From positions 868,001-932,000 of the forward strand of contig NZ_JAJSOO010000001.1 in the NCBI RefSeq assembly GCF_029428875.1: DNA of 64,000 nucleotides, in the 5' to 3' direction. Every line of letters starts with the position of its first letter. Position 1 is the stretch's first letter. The notes below the pieces were generated by a model. That model was given only the letters and a program-made list of their open reading frames with translations. It searched no databases and was not told the origin of the DNA. This document shows positions 25,826-34,798 of the stretch, piece by piece. Origin of the DNA: Streptomyces sp. JH34 (GTDB taxonomy: Bacteria; Actinomycetota; Actinomycetes; Streptomycetales; Streptomycetaceae). The translations under genes and the position numbers were made by a program.

Positions 25826-28711
25826 TCACCGATGGCGCCACAACGAGTAGAGCCTGAGGACGTCCATCCGCCAGTGCGTCTCGAGCGCCTCGTCCGGCAC
25901 CCGCTCCCTTCCCAGGCTGTGACGGACGTGACGGTACAACCCGTGCGGCGAGAGATCGGCGCCAGGCACGAGAGCTGACAGCAACGGCTCGTCGGCGGGC
26001 GTGGCAAGGTCCACGGCAACCAGGATCTCCCCCTGGTCGTCCGGGTGCAGGTAAGGCAGCGCCCCTTCCGTACGTCGGCGCATGTCACCCCAGGTGAGGG
26101 TCGTACCCGCGCGGGCCGCATCGTGAAGGAGCACTCGGACGAGATCCGCCAGACCTTCGATCCGCTCTCTGCTGAGACGTGGTGTGTGACGTGGTGTGTC
26201 ACGGCGGTGGTCGCTCGGATCGGTCGGTACGTCCCGGACCGGTTCCCCGGCGTTGCTCTCAAGGAGCAGGCGGTGCCTCAGATTGCCGCGCCACCGGCCC
26301 AGCCGCTTCTGCTCGGCCTCGGGCAGCGGAGCGGCGAGACGTCGGCGCAGCCGTGCCGTCTCGTCGAGAGCCGCCCTCAGGTCGGCCGAGGTCAGTGCGT
26401 CCTTACCCGACGCGAGGTCCACGATGATCTCGCGGATGCGCTGTAGCGGCGGATCGACTGGCGGCCGGGACGGCTCCTGGTCGCGGACCCACTGCTTGAA
26501 CTCACGCACCAGCGGGGTAGCCGCCTCCCGGTCCTCCGGCGAGAGTCTCAGAGCGTAGACGGAACCCATGGCACCGCGTGCGGCCTTCGCCTCTCGGAGG
26601 TTACCGGCGTCCCGGGCGGCACGGAACGTCCCGACGAGCCCGTAGAACACGCGGCGGGCTTCGTCATGGCCTGCCTTGGCCTGTCCCTCGCTCTCGGGGT
26701 GTTCCGCTCCCGGCTCGTCCGGCTTCTGCTCCGTCCGTCCCTCGGCCGGAGCCGGATCGGCGTCATCGGTCCGCAGGGCCCGGAGGTCACGGAGCACCAT
26801 GTGCCAGTGCTGCAGGCGTTGCATCACCGGCCCCGGAATGAACGGTTCTCCCGTCCGGACCACCAGCCGGTCAGCCTTCTCCAGGAACCGGTAGAGCTCG
26901 ACGGAGGAGACATCCTCCGGCGCCTCGTCGAGCTTCCGTAGGATCGCGACGAGGTCCCCCACAGGATCCGCGACCGACGGGACCCTACGCCCAGGGGGCC
27001 CATCGGGCGCATCGTGCCGGGCCGCCCGGTGGAGCCGCTGCTGGTGCTCGGTCCAGATCATGGCGACCTGCGCCTCGCTCGTCCAGTGCGGCCAACCCAG
27101 AGCCAGCAGCACCCGCCGGAAGAACGCGGGAGGCGTCCCCACCGGCTGGGCAGCGGCGGAAAAGGTGACCAGGCAGCACAGCAATGGCTTGCTGCTCCTC
27201 GCCCGTGGACCGTCGACCGCGGCAAGGAGGCCGAGTTGACGCTCGACGCTGACGTCCTCGGGGCGAACTCCGACCGCACGGAGCAGATCGCGCCAGGTGA
27301 TGGTGGTTCCGGCGCGTGCGATGTCCATCAGCACGCGGGCCATGTTCTTCACCAGGACGTCGTCCGCCGGCCTGGCCGATACGTCACCAGCCGGTCGCTC
27401 GACCACTGTTGCCGGCTTGGGTTCCGGTACCGGTGCCGGTGCCGGTTCCGGCTCCGGCTCCGTAGACGGTGCCGGTTCCGCAGCCGGTGCCGGCGGCGGT
27501 GGCGTCGGACCTCCTGCCGACGGCTCGACAGGCACACGAACCGGGATCGGGTCCGTCACCACCTTCAGGTCCGGTGCGGGCGGCGGCCTGAGCACGTCCC
27601 ATTCCGCGGCCTTGGCCGGGGTGAGACGCACGATGCGCTCGGCCCGGAGGCTCCATGATGTTCCCGAACCCATCGCGGGTGGAGGTCCGACGACCGCTGC
27701 CCCGGCGGCCAGCACGTAGACGCGATGGGGCTCGGGCGGGTCTGTCTCGGCGGGCAGGGATATCCGCGCGCGGAAGCCCGCCGAACCATGCGGCTGCGCA
27801 TCCGCGTCGTACACCTGGCGGTCCGACGAGACCTCGGAGGAGAGTCGGGCACCCGTGAAGGCGACCAGGCCGGGAGCCAGGGCGAGCGCGGGAACGCCTG
27901 CGGCAGCCTTCGGCGCCGGGGTGACGGCCTGCCGCGATGGCCCGCTCGTGCCCGACGCCTGGGTGGCCGTCCGGAAACGAATCCCGTCCGCCGTGTGCTC
28001 GAGCCAGGGGGTGAGGATTCCGCGGTCGGTGAGTCGGCACCGGTCGAGCGTCGTCCATTCGACCCTGTGGTCCGGCGACTGCGTGCCGACGAACACTTCC
28101 CGCGTACCCTGCTTGGTCTCGCATCGGAATCGCAGCGCGTATCCACGGGCGTTCACCTCGAACGGGGAAAGCTGGCTGTCCGGTCCGTACATGCGGATGG
28201 ACGGCGGTTTACCTGGCCCTGCGGCAATGCGTTCACCGTCGGCCGTCCAGTCCTTGAAGGACCGTCGGGACATCTGTACGTGGAGGAGACGGCGCTTCTT
28301 CTGGGAACCGAAGCGGATCTCGATCGCATCACTGCGTGCGTGGCTCTGCTTGACGTAGGCCACCGCGGCGTTCGGACGGCCTTGCGTGGAAAGCCACGTC
28401 AACAGGGCTTCACCGATGTACAGATGGTCGGCGCTGCTCTCACCCACGGAGGTCCGGCTGCAGCGCACAGGGGGGCGGTGGGCGAAGTGCGACTTCTTGT
28501 CGTCGCAGGCACGCAACGTCAGCAACTTGCCGCACCCACCGAGCAGGACACCACAGGTGAAGGCATTCGCACCGTGCACCTGGCGTAGGCGGTCGGCGGG
28601 CTGCTTCTCGTACGGGAGGAAGGCGGGGCGGCGCCCGTCCGGGCCGCCGAACACAGCCGTCTGTACCTTGCGGGTGTCCTCTTCGTCTCTGGCTGAGGCC
28701 ATCGGGGGCAT
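25826..28711 (-). CDS. CoiA-like protein with two C-terminal repeats
   Basis: 961-residue cytoplasmic protein. Residues ~50-180 resemble competence protein CoiA: a zinc-ribbon-like FTCGVLLGGCG followed by KKSHFAH, a helix SADHLYIGEALL, then a nuclease-like strand pattern RSDAIEIRF and RLLHVQMS, in which the usual E-x-Q appears as V-Q. A Pro/Glu-rich linker lies at ~410-430. Two diverged copies of one ~110-residue domain follow (~452-565 with ARAGTTITWRDLL, and ~849-958 with ARAGTTLTWGDMR), each resembling a helical DNA-binding or regulatory module. GAAGAGAG precedes the ATG. Possible DNA-processing or defence role; the active site would need checking. The gene stands alone. Confidence 0.7.
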   Translation of the reverse strand: MPPMASARDEEDTRKVQTAVFGGPDGRRPAFLPYEKQPADRLRQVHGANAFTCGVLLGGCGKLLTLRACDDKKSHFAHRPPVRCSRTSVGESSADHLYIGEALLTWLSTQGRPNAAVAYVKQSHARSDAIEIRFGSQKKRRLLHVQMSRRSFKDWTADGERIAAGPGKPPSIRMYGPDSQLSPFEVNARGYALRFRCETKQGTREVFVGTQSPDHRVEWTTLDRCRLTDRGILTPWLEHTADGIRFRTATQASGTSGPSRQAVTPAPKAAAGVPALALAPGLVAFTGARLSSEVSSDRQVYDADAQPHGSAGFRARISLPAETDPPEPHRVYVLAAGAAVVGPPPAMGSGTSWSLRAERIVRLTPAKAAEWDVLRPPPAPDLKVVTDPIPVRVPVEPSAGGPTPPPPAPAAEPAPSTEPEPEPAPAPVPEPKPATVVERPAGDVSARPADDVLVKNMARVLMDIARAGTTITWRDLLRAVGVRPEDVSVERQLGLLAAVDGPRARSSKPLLCCLVTFSAAAQPVGTPPAFFRRVLLALGWPHWTSEAQVAMIWTEHQQRLHRAARHDAPDGPPGRRVPSVADPVGDLVAILRKLDEAPEDVSSVELYRFLEKADRLVVRTGEPFIPGPVMQRLQHWHMVLRDLRALRTDDADPAPAEGRTEQKPDEPGAEHPESEGQAKAGHDEARRVFYGLVGTFRAARDAGNLREAKAARGAMGSVYALRLSPEDREAATPLVREFKQWVRDQEPSRPPVDPPLQRIREIIVDLASGKDALTSADLRAALDETARLRRRLAAPLPEAEQKRLGRWRGNLRHRLLLESNAGEPVRDVPTDPSDHRRDTPRHTPRLSRERIEGLADLVRVLLHDAARAGTTLTWGDMRRRTEGALPYLHPDDQGEILVAVDLATPADEPLLSALVPGADLSPHGLYRHVRHSLGRERVPDEALETHWRMDVLRLYSLWRHR

Positions 28712-29116
28712 GCTCTCTTCATACGGCGTGCGGGGCTACGCGACGACAAGTGAGAGGCAACGCGAAAATCGCGGCGGGGGATGCTCTCGGCCCTACGGGC
28801 TCTGACACATTGTACGAAACCAGACCGCACCGAAGAGGCGGCACAGTCCGACGCGATGCGATGCGGCACTGGACGGGCACGTCGCCCCCGTAAGCCCGCC
28901 GTCCCCGAGAGCCCGACCGGCCACCGACAGCGAAAAGTGTCTCCTGGTACGGGCCGCGACTTCGCGGGGCACCGACATACCCTGCTGGATCATGCGCACC
29001 CACCCAGCGGCCGGGCCGACTGGCCATCAGTGACATGGAGCTGTGGGTGGCTACCGCGACCTGAGGCACGGCCTCCGCACCTCCACGCCGAGCCTCGTCG
29101 CCGGCTCGGACATCGC
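28712..29116. other. 405-bp stretch with no gene found
   Basis: Between the CoiA-like start and the lipoprotein stop (both minus-strand genes). It has several short open frames but none with a ribosome site or recognisable motif. TACAAT on the minus strand (28809-28814) could be the -10 of the CoiA-like gene. Confidence 0.5.
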
Positions 29117-29608
29117 TCACGGCTGGCACTGCGGATTGAGCGCCCAGACGTAGAGGGCGTTCGCTCCCTGGTTGAGGAGGAAGTGCGGCGCTCCCTCGAC
29201 CGCGTCCTCCTCCAGGCCGACGTTCCGAGTCCAGCCGTGAGCCTTGCCGAGGGTCGGAGACAGCTCCTCCGGGACAAAGACGCCGGAGGAGTCCGGTTCC
29301 CATGCCCCCGCGGCGCGCAGTCGAGCCGCTTCCCCGTCGGCCAGCCAGGCGACGCCCTCGAGCTGGAAGTCGGTGGGGCCGGGCGCTCTGCCGTCCACCG
29401 TTCCCAGCGTTCGAATGCGCCAGCGGACCCTTTGCGGCTTCCCCGGTAGCTCCACGCACTTCGCCAGTTGGGCGGCGTCGGTGCGTATCTCTGGCGCATC
29501 CACCGATTTCGTCGGCTCCCCCGGCCGTCCACTCGCCGTGCAGCCGACCGTCACCGAGACGAGGAGCACCACCGCCCCCGCGCCTCTCAGCTTCCGCAGC
29601 ACGCTCAT
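29117..29608 (-). CDS. secreted lipoprotein of unknown function
   Basis: 163 residues with a lipoprotein signal: basic MSVLRKLRG, hydrophobic AGAVVLLVSV, lipobox VTVGC with Cys at 23, so it is anchored to the outer face of the membrane. The mature part is a small alpha/beta domain (GVAWLADGEAARLRA, HFLLNQGANALYVWALNP) with two cysteines (KCVEL and the terminal QCQP). No family recognised. It is monocistronic. Confidence 0.78.
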   Translation of the reverse strand: MSVLRKLRGAGAVVLLVSVTVGCTASGRPGEPTKSVDAPEIRTDAAQLAKCVELPGKPQRVRWRIRTLGTVDGRAPGPTDFQLEGVAWLADGEAARLRAAGAWEPDSSGVFVPEELSPTLGKAHGWTRNVGLEEDAVEGAPHFLLNQGANALYVWALNPQCQP

Positions 29609-29687
29609 CGACGTCCTCCCCCGCGCCCGAGCGCCTCTGTCGCTGCCAGGAACGATATCGGGGAACCGGTGTGTCAGACCCCCGCCC

Positions 29688-29693
29688 TACAGT
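29688..29693 (+). promoter_or_regulatory. -10 element of a probable leaderless transcript
   Basis: TACAGT, exactly 6 nt before the ATG at 29700, with no ribosome site. Confidence 0.5.
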
Positions 29694-29699
29694 TCACCC

Positions 29700-29894
29700 A
29701 TGGACATGAACGACCCGCAACAGGTAGGGATCGCCTTCGCCGAGGTGGTCTACGGCTTCACCGTGAGCGAGGGCCCGCCCGACCCGGACTCCGCGCTGGG
29801 CCGCGTGCGTGCCTTCACCGAGAAGTACGGCGAGGAGGCGCTCAGACCGGAGCACTTCACAGCCGCGCGTGAGGGACGCCCCTTGCTGCCGTGA
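29700..29894 (+). CDS. small acidic protein of unknown function
   Basis: 64 residues, beginning MDMNDPQQVGIAFAEVVYG, soluble and predicted mostly helical (RVRAFTEKYGEEALRPEHF). The longer open frame upstream runs antisense through the lipoprotein gene and is not used. The ATG at 29700 fits a leaderless start. Its stop is followed by a strong terminator. Confidence 0.6.
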   Translation: MDMNDPQQVGIAFAEVVYGFTVSEGPPDPDSALGRVRAFTEKYGEEALRPEHFTAAREGRPLLP

Positions 29895-29930
29895 AGGAGC
29901 GTTCCCGTAGCGCACCCATGAAGATCAGCT

Positions 29931-29959
29931 CTCTGCCGGGGCGGGGCGCCCCGGCAGAG
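29931..29959. terminator. bidirectional terminator
   Basis: Perfect 12-bp stem (29931-29942 with 29948-29959) and 5-nt loop between the convergent small acidic protein and the Hsp70 gene. Confidence 0.85.
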
Positions 29960-29965
29960 CCGCTT

Positions 29966-32020
29966 CTACACGAACACCCAGTTCCACTCCACCCGCGCGA
30001 GTTTGACGAAGCGTCCTGTCTCCGTCACCCACGGATGCGGTGCCCTGAAGCGGGTCAGGTCTTCCATGGACACGACCATCGCGTCGAGCTGCTGCGCGAC
30101 GTTCAGGACCGCCTGCGGTGAGGCGGTGGGAACGGTGACGATCAGCCCCTCGGCCACTGCCTGCTCGACAAGGTCCTGCCCGTCGTATTCGACGGCGTCG
30201 ACGATGTCGTTCCCCAGCACCGTCACCACGCGGCGCTCCGGGTAACGGGTGCGGATGGCCTTGAGTGCCGACCCCAGCAGGTTCACGCTCGGAGGACGGG
30301 GCGAGGCAGCCGTACGTCCTGCCGTCATGATCCCGCGCCCGTCGACCACCAGACTCGGGCTGCTCTCGTTCTCCTCGACCTCGGGGAAGAGCAGCGGCCC
30401 CGTGCGACCCTCTGCTCGCACCGGGGGCGGTGTCAGAGCTCCCGCCACGGGCTCGTCGATACGCTTGAGGAGGCGTGCCAGCTCCCGGTCGAGCCCTTGC
30501 GCGATGGGAGTCCCGTCCGGTCCGAAGCAGTCCAGTTCCTCGTCGAGGATCACCGTGCCGCTGTGCCGCGTCTTGGCGTGCACCTTGAGGATTCCGCTGC
30601 GGTCGTAGTGGTAGTCGACGTCGAAGACATTGGCCGACGGATCACTGTGCGGCTGCGGAACCCGGAGTTCGAGCCGCGCCAGCGGGAAGGTCCGCTCGTC
30701 GTCTGCGGCGCGCTGCCCATCGCCTTCGACGATCTCCAGGACTACCTTCGCGGCCCCGCGCGTGGCCGGCATGGCACTGCTCGTCCCGCGCGCCGGAAGC
30801 GTCGAATAGCGCGGAATCAGGGTGGCGAAACCACGGCGTCCTCCCGCCTGGAAGGTCAGCCCGAGGTCATGGCTCGTCGCTACGGAGATGGTGGTCTCCG
30901 GAATGAGGCCGTCGATCTCCGCTGCGGTGATCGCTGCGCCCCTGGCGACCGCGGTCATCGGGTTGCAGAGTGTCGAGTCGACCACCTGGCGCCCGAGGAT
31001 GCGTTCGACCTCCCTGCGCACGAGCGGAATCTGGGACGTCCCGCCGATCATCAGGACGGCGTCCAGGTTCTCGGCCGTGAAGCCGACGTCCTGGAGGCAC
31101 TCCTCGAGCGGCACCAGCGCGCGGCGGACCAAGGGCTGGACGGCCTGCTCGAACTCCTCGCGGTGGATGACAACAGGCGGCAGGCCGCCGAGCGGCTCGA
31201 AGAGCACCTCCTCCGCGCCGGGCTGCGAGAGGGCGATCTTCGTCAGTTCGACGTGGCGGCGCCATCTGCGCGCATCGGCTCGGGGCAGTGTGCCGAAGTC
31301 CGTGCCCAGCTTCGCGAAGACCAGCTTGACGAGTTCCTCGTCGAATTCGAGGCCTCCGAGCGCGGTGATCCCACGCGATGCCACCTCGTCGAAAATGCCG
31401 TCGTAGTGCTCGAGGAGCGTGACATCGATGGTGCCGCCGCCCCAGTCGAACACGAGGAAGCAGCCCTCGCCCGGGTAGTCGTGGGCGTAGCTGATGGCTG
31501 CCGCGGTGGGTTCGTTGATCAGCGCCTTCACCTTGATGCCAGCGAGCCTCGCGGCCGCCCTGGTGCGGTACCGCGCGGCGCCGGTGGCATTGGCCGGGAC
31601 GGTCACCACGGCCTCGTCCATGTCGCGCAGGTTGCGCCGCACACCGTCCCGCATGCGCTCGAACAGTGCGGCAGCCACGGTGGTACTGCGGAAGGGCTCG
31701 TCACCGAGCCAGACCTGCTGCTCCTCCGGCACTGTGCCGGCCGACCGGAAGTCCCCATCTTCGACGGCCCTGGGACGAGAGGCAAGCATGCGCTTCACGG
31801 CGTCCTGGGGGTCTGCCGTCTCGCATTTGGCGGACCAGCCGAAACAGAGCGTCCGCTGGATGTCCCGCAGCGAGACGACGGACGGAAACAGTTCGTCGAA
31901 CCCGGGCCGGTTCCATTCCGCCGGGAGTCCTGCGCTGTCCACACGGATGACTTCCGTGGCGTTTCCCGACCATCGGGCCACCACGGAGTTGCTGGTCCCG
32001 AAGTCGATGCCGTACGTCAT
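29966..32020 (-). CDS. Hsp70 (DnaK-like) protein with C-terminal NYN/PIN-like domain
   Basis: 684-residue Hsp70 relative. The ATPase domain is complete: YGIDFGTSNSVVA (phosphate 1), INEPTAAAISYAHD, VFDWGGGTIDVTLL (phosphate 2), and LMIGGTSQIPLVR (adenosine). A beta-type substrate domain follows (ARLELRVPQP, DRSGILKVHAKT). The helical lid is missing. Residues 556-684 instead read LVVDGRGIM, then LLGSALKAIRTRYP, VVTVLG, MVVSMEDL and HPWVTETGR, a pattern that recalls NYN/PIN-type ribonucleases. The ATG overlaps the GrpE-like stop (ATGA). A chaperone with a built-in nuclease-like tail is unusual; whether the acidic site is active is unknown. Confidence 0.85.
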   Translation of the reverse strand: MTYGIDFGTSNSVVARWSGNATEVIRVDSAGLPAEWNRPGFDELFPSVVSLRDIQRTLCFGWSAKCETADPQDAVKRMLASRPRAVEDGDFRSAGTVPEEQQVWLGDEPFRSTTVAAALFERMRDGVRRNLRDMDEAVVTVPANATGAARYRTRAAARLAGIKVKALINEPTAAAISYAHDYPGEGCFLVFDWGGGTIDVTLLEHYDGIFDEVASRGITALGGLEFDEELVKLVFAKLGTDFGTLPRADARRWRRHVELTKIALSQPGAEEVLFEPLGGLPPVVIHREEFEQAVQPLVRRALVPLEECLQDVGFTAENLDAVLMIGGTSQIPLVRREVERILGRQVVDSTLCNPMTAVARGAAITAAEIDGLIPETTISVATSHDLGLTFQAGGRRGFATLIPRYSTLPARGTSSAMPATRGAAKVVLEIVEGDGQRAADDERTFPLARLELRVPQPHSDPSANVFDVDYHYDRSGILKVHAKTRHSGTVILDEELDCFGPDGTPIAQGLDRELARLLKRIDEPVAGALTPPPVRAEGRTGPLLFPEVEENESSPSLVVDGRGIMTAGRTAASPRPPSVNLLGSALKAIRTRYPERRVVTVLGNDIVDAVEYDGQDLVEQAVAEGLIVTVPTASPQAVLNVAQQLDAMVVSMEDLTRFRAPHPWVTETGRFVKLARVEWNWVFV

Positions 32021-32820
32021 CTGCCGTCCTCCTCCTGGCCCGTGGGCGCCACCGGTATCCGCCGCATCTCGCCACGTTGCACGATCCGTCCGGTCCGGCC
32101 GTCAACGTAGGCCGGAGCGAGGACTTCGTAGGAGGTGCTGTCCCCGTGCTCGGTGGGGTTGCTCAAGTTGAACGCGTCCGGATCAGGGATCACCACGCGG
32201 GTGAGTCCCGAACGGCGCATCTCGGCGTCGATGCGCAGCTGCACGGCGGAGAGGTCGCGGGCCGTCTGCGCCGTGCGGTCGATCAGAGCCAACTGAGCCA
32301 GGTGCTCCTCGTGTACGCGCGTGGCGTTGAGGACGGCGGTGCGCAGCGCCTCGTCCACCGCGGCCTGCACTGCCTGCTGGACGAGTGCCCCCATCTTTCC
32401 GGCAGAGGACTGGACTCCGGCGATCGCTGCGTCCAGTTCGGCGGTGAGCTGTCGGCTGACCTCCTGTGCCGCATTCTTACCCGCCCTGCTCGCGGCCTTG
32501 TCCACCTTGGCCGCGATCTTGTCGCTGAGGATGCGGAACATGACCTCAGGGTCGAAACGAGGATCGGCGAGCCGCTCGGCCGCCTCTCGTACCGGCGGGA
32601 AGCCTTCGGGCTCCTCCTGGCGAGCGGCTGGGCTCTCGTTCGTCCCCCGCGCCGGGGTCCGCTGAGCTCCTTCATTGCGGCTCTGTGTCTCACCGGCCTC
32701 GCGCTGCGCACGAGGCGGCCTGCCAGCGCCCGCCCGAGGCCGGGAGCGCACACCCGCTGCGTACGGGGTAGGGCCCTGGATCACAGATGCAGACTTGCGG
32801 GGCTTCTTCTTCTCAGGCAT
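32017..32820 (-). CDS. GrpE-like nucleotide exchange factor (probable)
   Basis: 267 residues. A basic, disordered N-terminus (~90 residues) leads into a long helical region (~100-195; AAKVDKAASRAGKNAAQEV and onward) and a small beta domain at the end (SYEVLAPAYVDGRTGRIV, then RGEMRRIPV). Long helix plus beta domain is the layout of GrpE, and the beta part resembles its V-E-V-L-x-x-G-Y pattern. It sits between an unknown gene and the Hsp70 gene, overlapping one by 1 nt and the other by ATGA, which supports a co-chaperone role. The in-frame extension to 32889 lies inside the upstream gene. Sequence similarity alone is weak. Confidence 0.6.
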   Translation of the reverse strand: MPEKKKPRKSASVIQGPTPYAAGVRSRPRAGAGRPPRAQREAGETQSRNEGAQRTPARGTNESPAARQEEPEGFPPVREAAERLADPRFDPEVMFRILSDKIAAKVDKAASRAGKNAAQEVSRQLTAELDAAIAGVQSSAGKMGALVQQAVQAAVDEALRTAVLNATRVHEEHLAQLALIDRTAQTARDLSAVQLRIDAEMRRSGLTRVVIPDPDAFNLSNPTEHGDSTSYEVLAPAYVDGRTGRIVQRGEMRRIPVAPTGQEEDGR

Positions 32821-34610
32821 CAGCGGTCGTTCCTCGATCCTGCGGCACAGTGGCCGATGATTTCTCGGGCCGCCTCGTCGGCGGTCCACTGCTGTTCTTC
32901 CTCGCTGCTGGCACCGGTCCGCCGCTCCATCGGCTGAGGGGCGGGCTGGAGTACCGGGTTACGCACACCGGGCACCCACAGGAAGCGCTCGTTCAAAGGG
33001 AGTACGTAGACCGTTTCCGGTTCCCGGCCCAGACGACGAGCGGTTTCGATGCGCTGGACGCGGTCCTTGGCACCGTTGACGTACTCGAGTTGGTCCGGAG
33101 CGGCTTGTCCGCGGAGGTCACGCCAACCCTGGCGCCACTCGGTGGATGCGTGTTCGACACACAGGGCCAGGTACGGGTTGACGACCGCTTGCGGCTTCGA
33201 CGCACGCCGCAGGGAATGGAGGAGCTCACTGAGGGACGCCATGTGACGCCGTTCCTCGCCGTCGACTCCGCCGCGCCGTGAGCCGCCTCGTTTCAATACG
33301 TCCTCCAGAAGACCGATCCCCCGGTCGAACCGGTCCTTGTCGTTCGGGCCGGCATCGAGGAAGCAGAGATATGCCTGAACGGCTCGGGCCTCCCGGTCGG
33401 CCTTTCCGGCCATCCCCCGGGACTCCTCGTTACGCACGGCCAAGGCCTGCTGGGTGGTGGCGCGCAGTGCCTCCTGCAGGCGATCCGGCGCACAGGCCAG
33501 CGCCCAGTGGATGTCGTCCAGCAGGCGGTGCATGCGTCGCGTGCCGGCCCAGTAGTGGAAGTCCGTCCTTCCGGAGACGAGGATCCCGTCGGGGATGCAG
33601 TCCTCGAGAATACCGAAGAGCGACCGGTCCTGGCCCAGTTGCCTGCCGACGGGGCACCCACGCCGGACTTCCTGCAAGGAGGACACGAGGTCGGCCAGGC
33701 CCTCGGGCATGTGGTCCGGGAACGCTTCGGCGTCGTCCAGGACGCTGACGTCGCCGGCGAGCAGGGCGGAGCGCAGACTCCACTGGTCGTGCCTGCCGTC
33801 GATCGCGTGGACCCCGCCGCCGGACCCGAGGATGCGACGGCATACCTCGTCCTCCCAGTCCAGGGCCTCCAGCTCGGTGTCGTCGAGGTGTTCGGGAGAC
33901 AGCCGCGCGGTCACGTAGCGCACCCGGTGGCTCTGCATGGGCCAGGTGTGGGTGGCGGAGTGTCGTCGCAGGCTCCCCCGGTCGATCAGGTCGTCCACGA
34001 CCGGGAGGGGAAGGCGCTCCACCAGTCGCTGCCAGGCAGCCGTCGACAGAGTGGCATGCCCGAACGCCTCGGCGGCTTCCAGGTGCAACTGCCAGGCATC
34101 GACCTCGTCGGGATCGACGGCGGGTGCGGGCAGTCGGCCGGAACATATGGCTTCCGCTCGTGTGCGCTGGTCCTCACCGAGCACGGGGAGGCCGCACGCG
34201 GCGAGCTCGACCAGATGTCTCAGGGCCGGCAACAGCGTCGTACCGCTGAGCAGTGTGAGGACGTCCTCGGACAGTGCGGCTTCGGGATCGGCTGCGCGGC
34301 CCGCACGCACGAGCGCCTCGTCCACGAAGCCGATGTCCCCTGCCTCGGCCGCGGCCCTTTCCAGCGCGGCCATGGCTCGCGCCGACAGGGACATGCGGGG
34401 AGTGGACTCGACGTGCGCCGGGGCCGGTTCGTGACCGTCGGGTATGCCCGCGACGACGGGTTCCGTCCCGCGGGCGGGGGTGCCGCGACGCCGGGCGCGC
34501 AGGGCGGGTATCGCGCCGCTCTCGCGCGCGATCCGGCGCTCCTCGCGGCGCGCGAGTTCTGCCTGCCGCAGCTCGGCCAAACCAGCTACGGGCAGGGGGT
34601 CGGTGGTCAT
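32820..34610 (-). CDS. unknown protein, first gene of the Hsp70 operon
   Basis: 596-residue soluble protein that I do not recognise. The N-terminal ~70 residues are charged and probably disordered (LARREERRIARESG). The rest looks alpha-helical and leucine-rich (DVLTLLSGTTLLPALRHLVELA). There is no J-domain HPD, Walker or nuclease motif and no membrane segment. The C-terminal part contains YVLPLNERFLWVPGVRNPVLQP. Its stop overlaps the GrpE-like start (TGATG), so it is made with the chaperone genes. It may be the client, adaptor or sensor of the Hsp70-NYN protein; this is inference from position. Confidence 0.75.
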   Translation of the reverse strand: MTTDPLPVAGLAELRQAELARREERRIARESGAIPALRARRRGTPARGTEPVVAGIPDGHEPAPAHVESTPRMSLSARAMAALERAAAEAGDIGFVDEALVRAGRAADPEAALSEDVLTLLSGTTLLPALRHLVELAACGLPVLGEDQRTRAEAICSGRLPAPAVDPDEVDAWQLHLEAAEAFGHATLSTAAWQRLVERLPLPVVDDLIDRGSLRRHSATHTWPMQSHRVRYVTARLSPEHLDDTELEALDWEDEVCRRILGSGGGVHAIDGRHDQWSLRSALLAGDVSVLDDAEAFPDHMPEGLADLVSSLQEVRRGCPVGRQLGQDRSLFGILEDCIPDGILVSGRTDFHYWAGTRRMHRLLDDIHWALACAPDRLQEALRATTQQALAVRNEESRGMAGKADREARAVQAYLCFLDAGPNDKDRFDRGIGLLEDVLKRGGSRRGGVDGEERRHMASLSELLHSLRRASKPQAVVNPYLALCVEHASTEWRQGWRDLRGQAAPDQLEYVNGAKDRVQRIETARRLGREPETVYVLPLNERFLWVPGVRNPVLQPAPQPMERRTGASSEEEQQWTADEAAREIIGHCAAGSRNDR

Positions 34611-34798
34611 CGGCGCCCTAATCTCCCAGGTCCAGACTGCCGTACCGAGACCTCCGCGGAGGCCAGGGCTTCAGGTGAACGCCCTGATAGTAGGCCAGGG
34701 CATAACCGCCTTCGACGGGATACCTCATCAGTTACCAGCAGAAGTGAGAAGTCTTGGCGCCCGGGGTGCCGCGCTTCCGGTTTCTCCGCCGGCTCGAT

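Noticed and set aside
30497..32110. Long + strand frame opposite the Hsp70 gene
   Set aside because: Antisense shadow; the minus strand carries unmistakable Hsp70 motifs.
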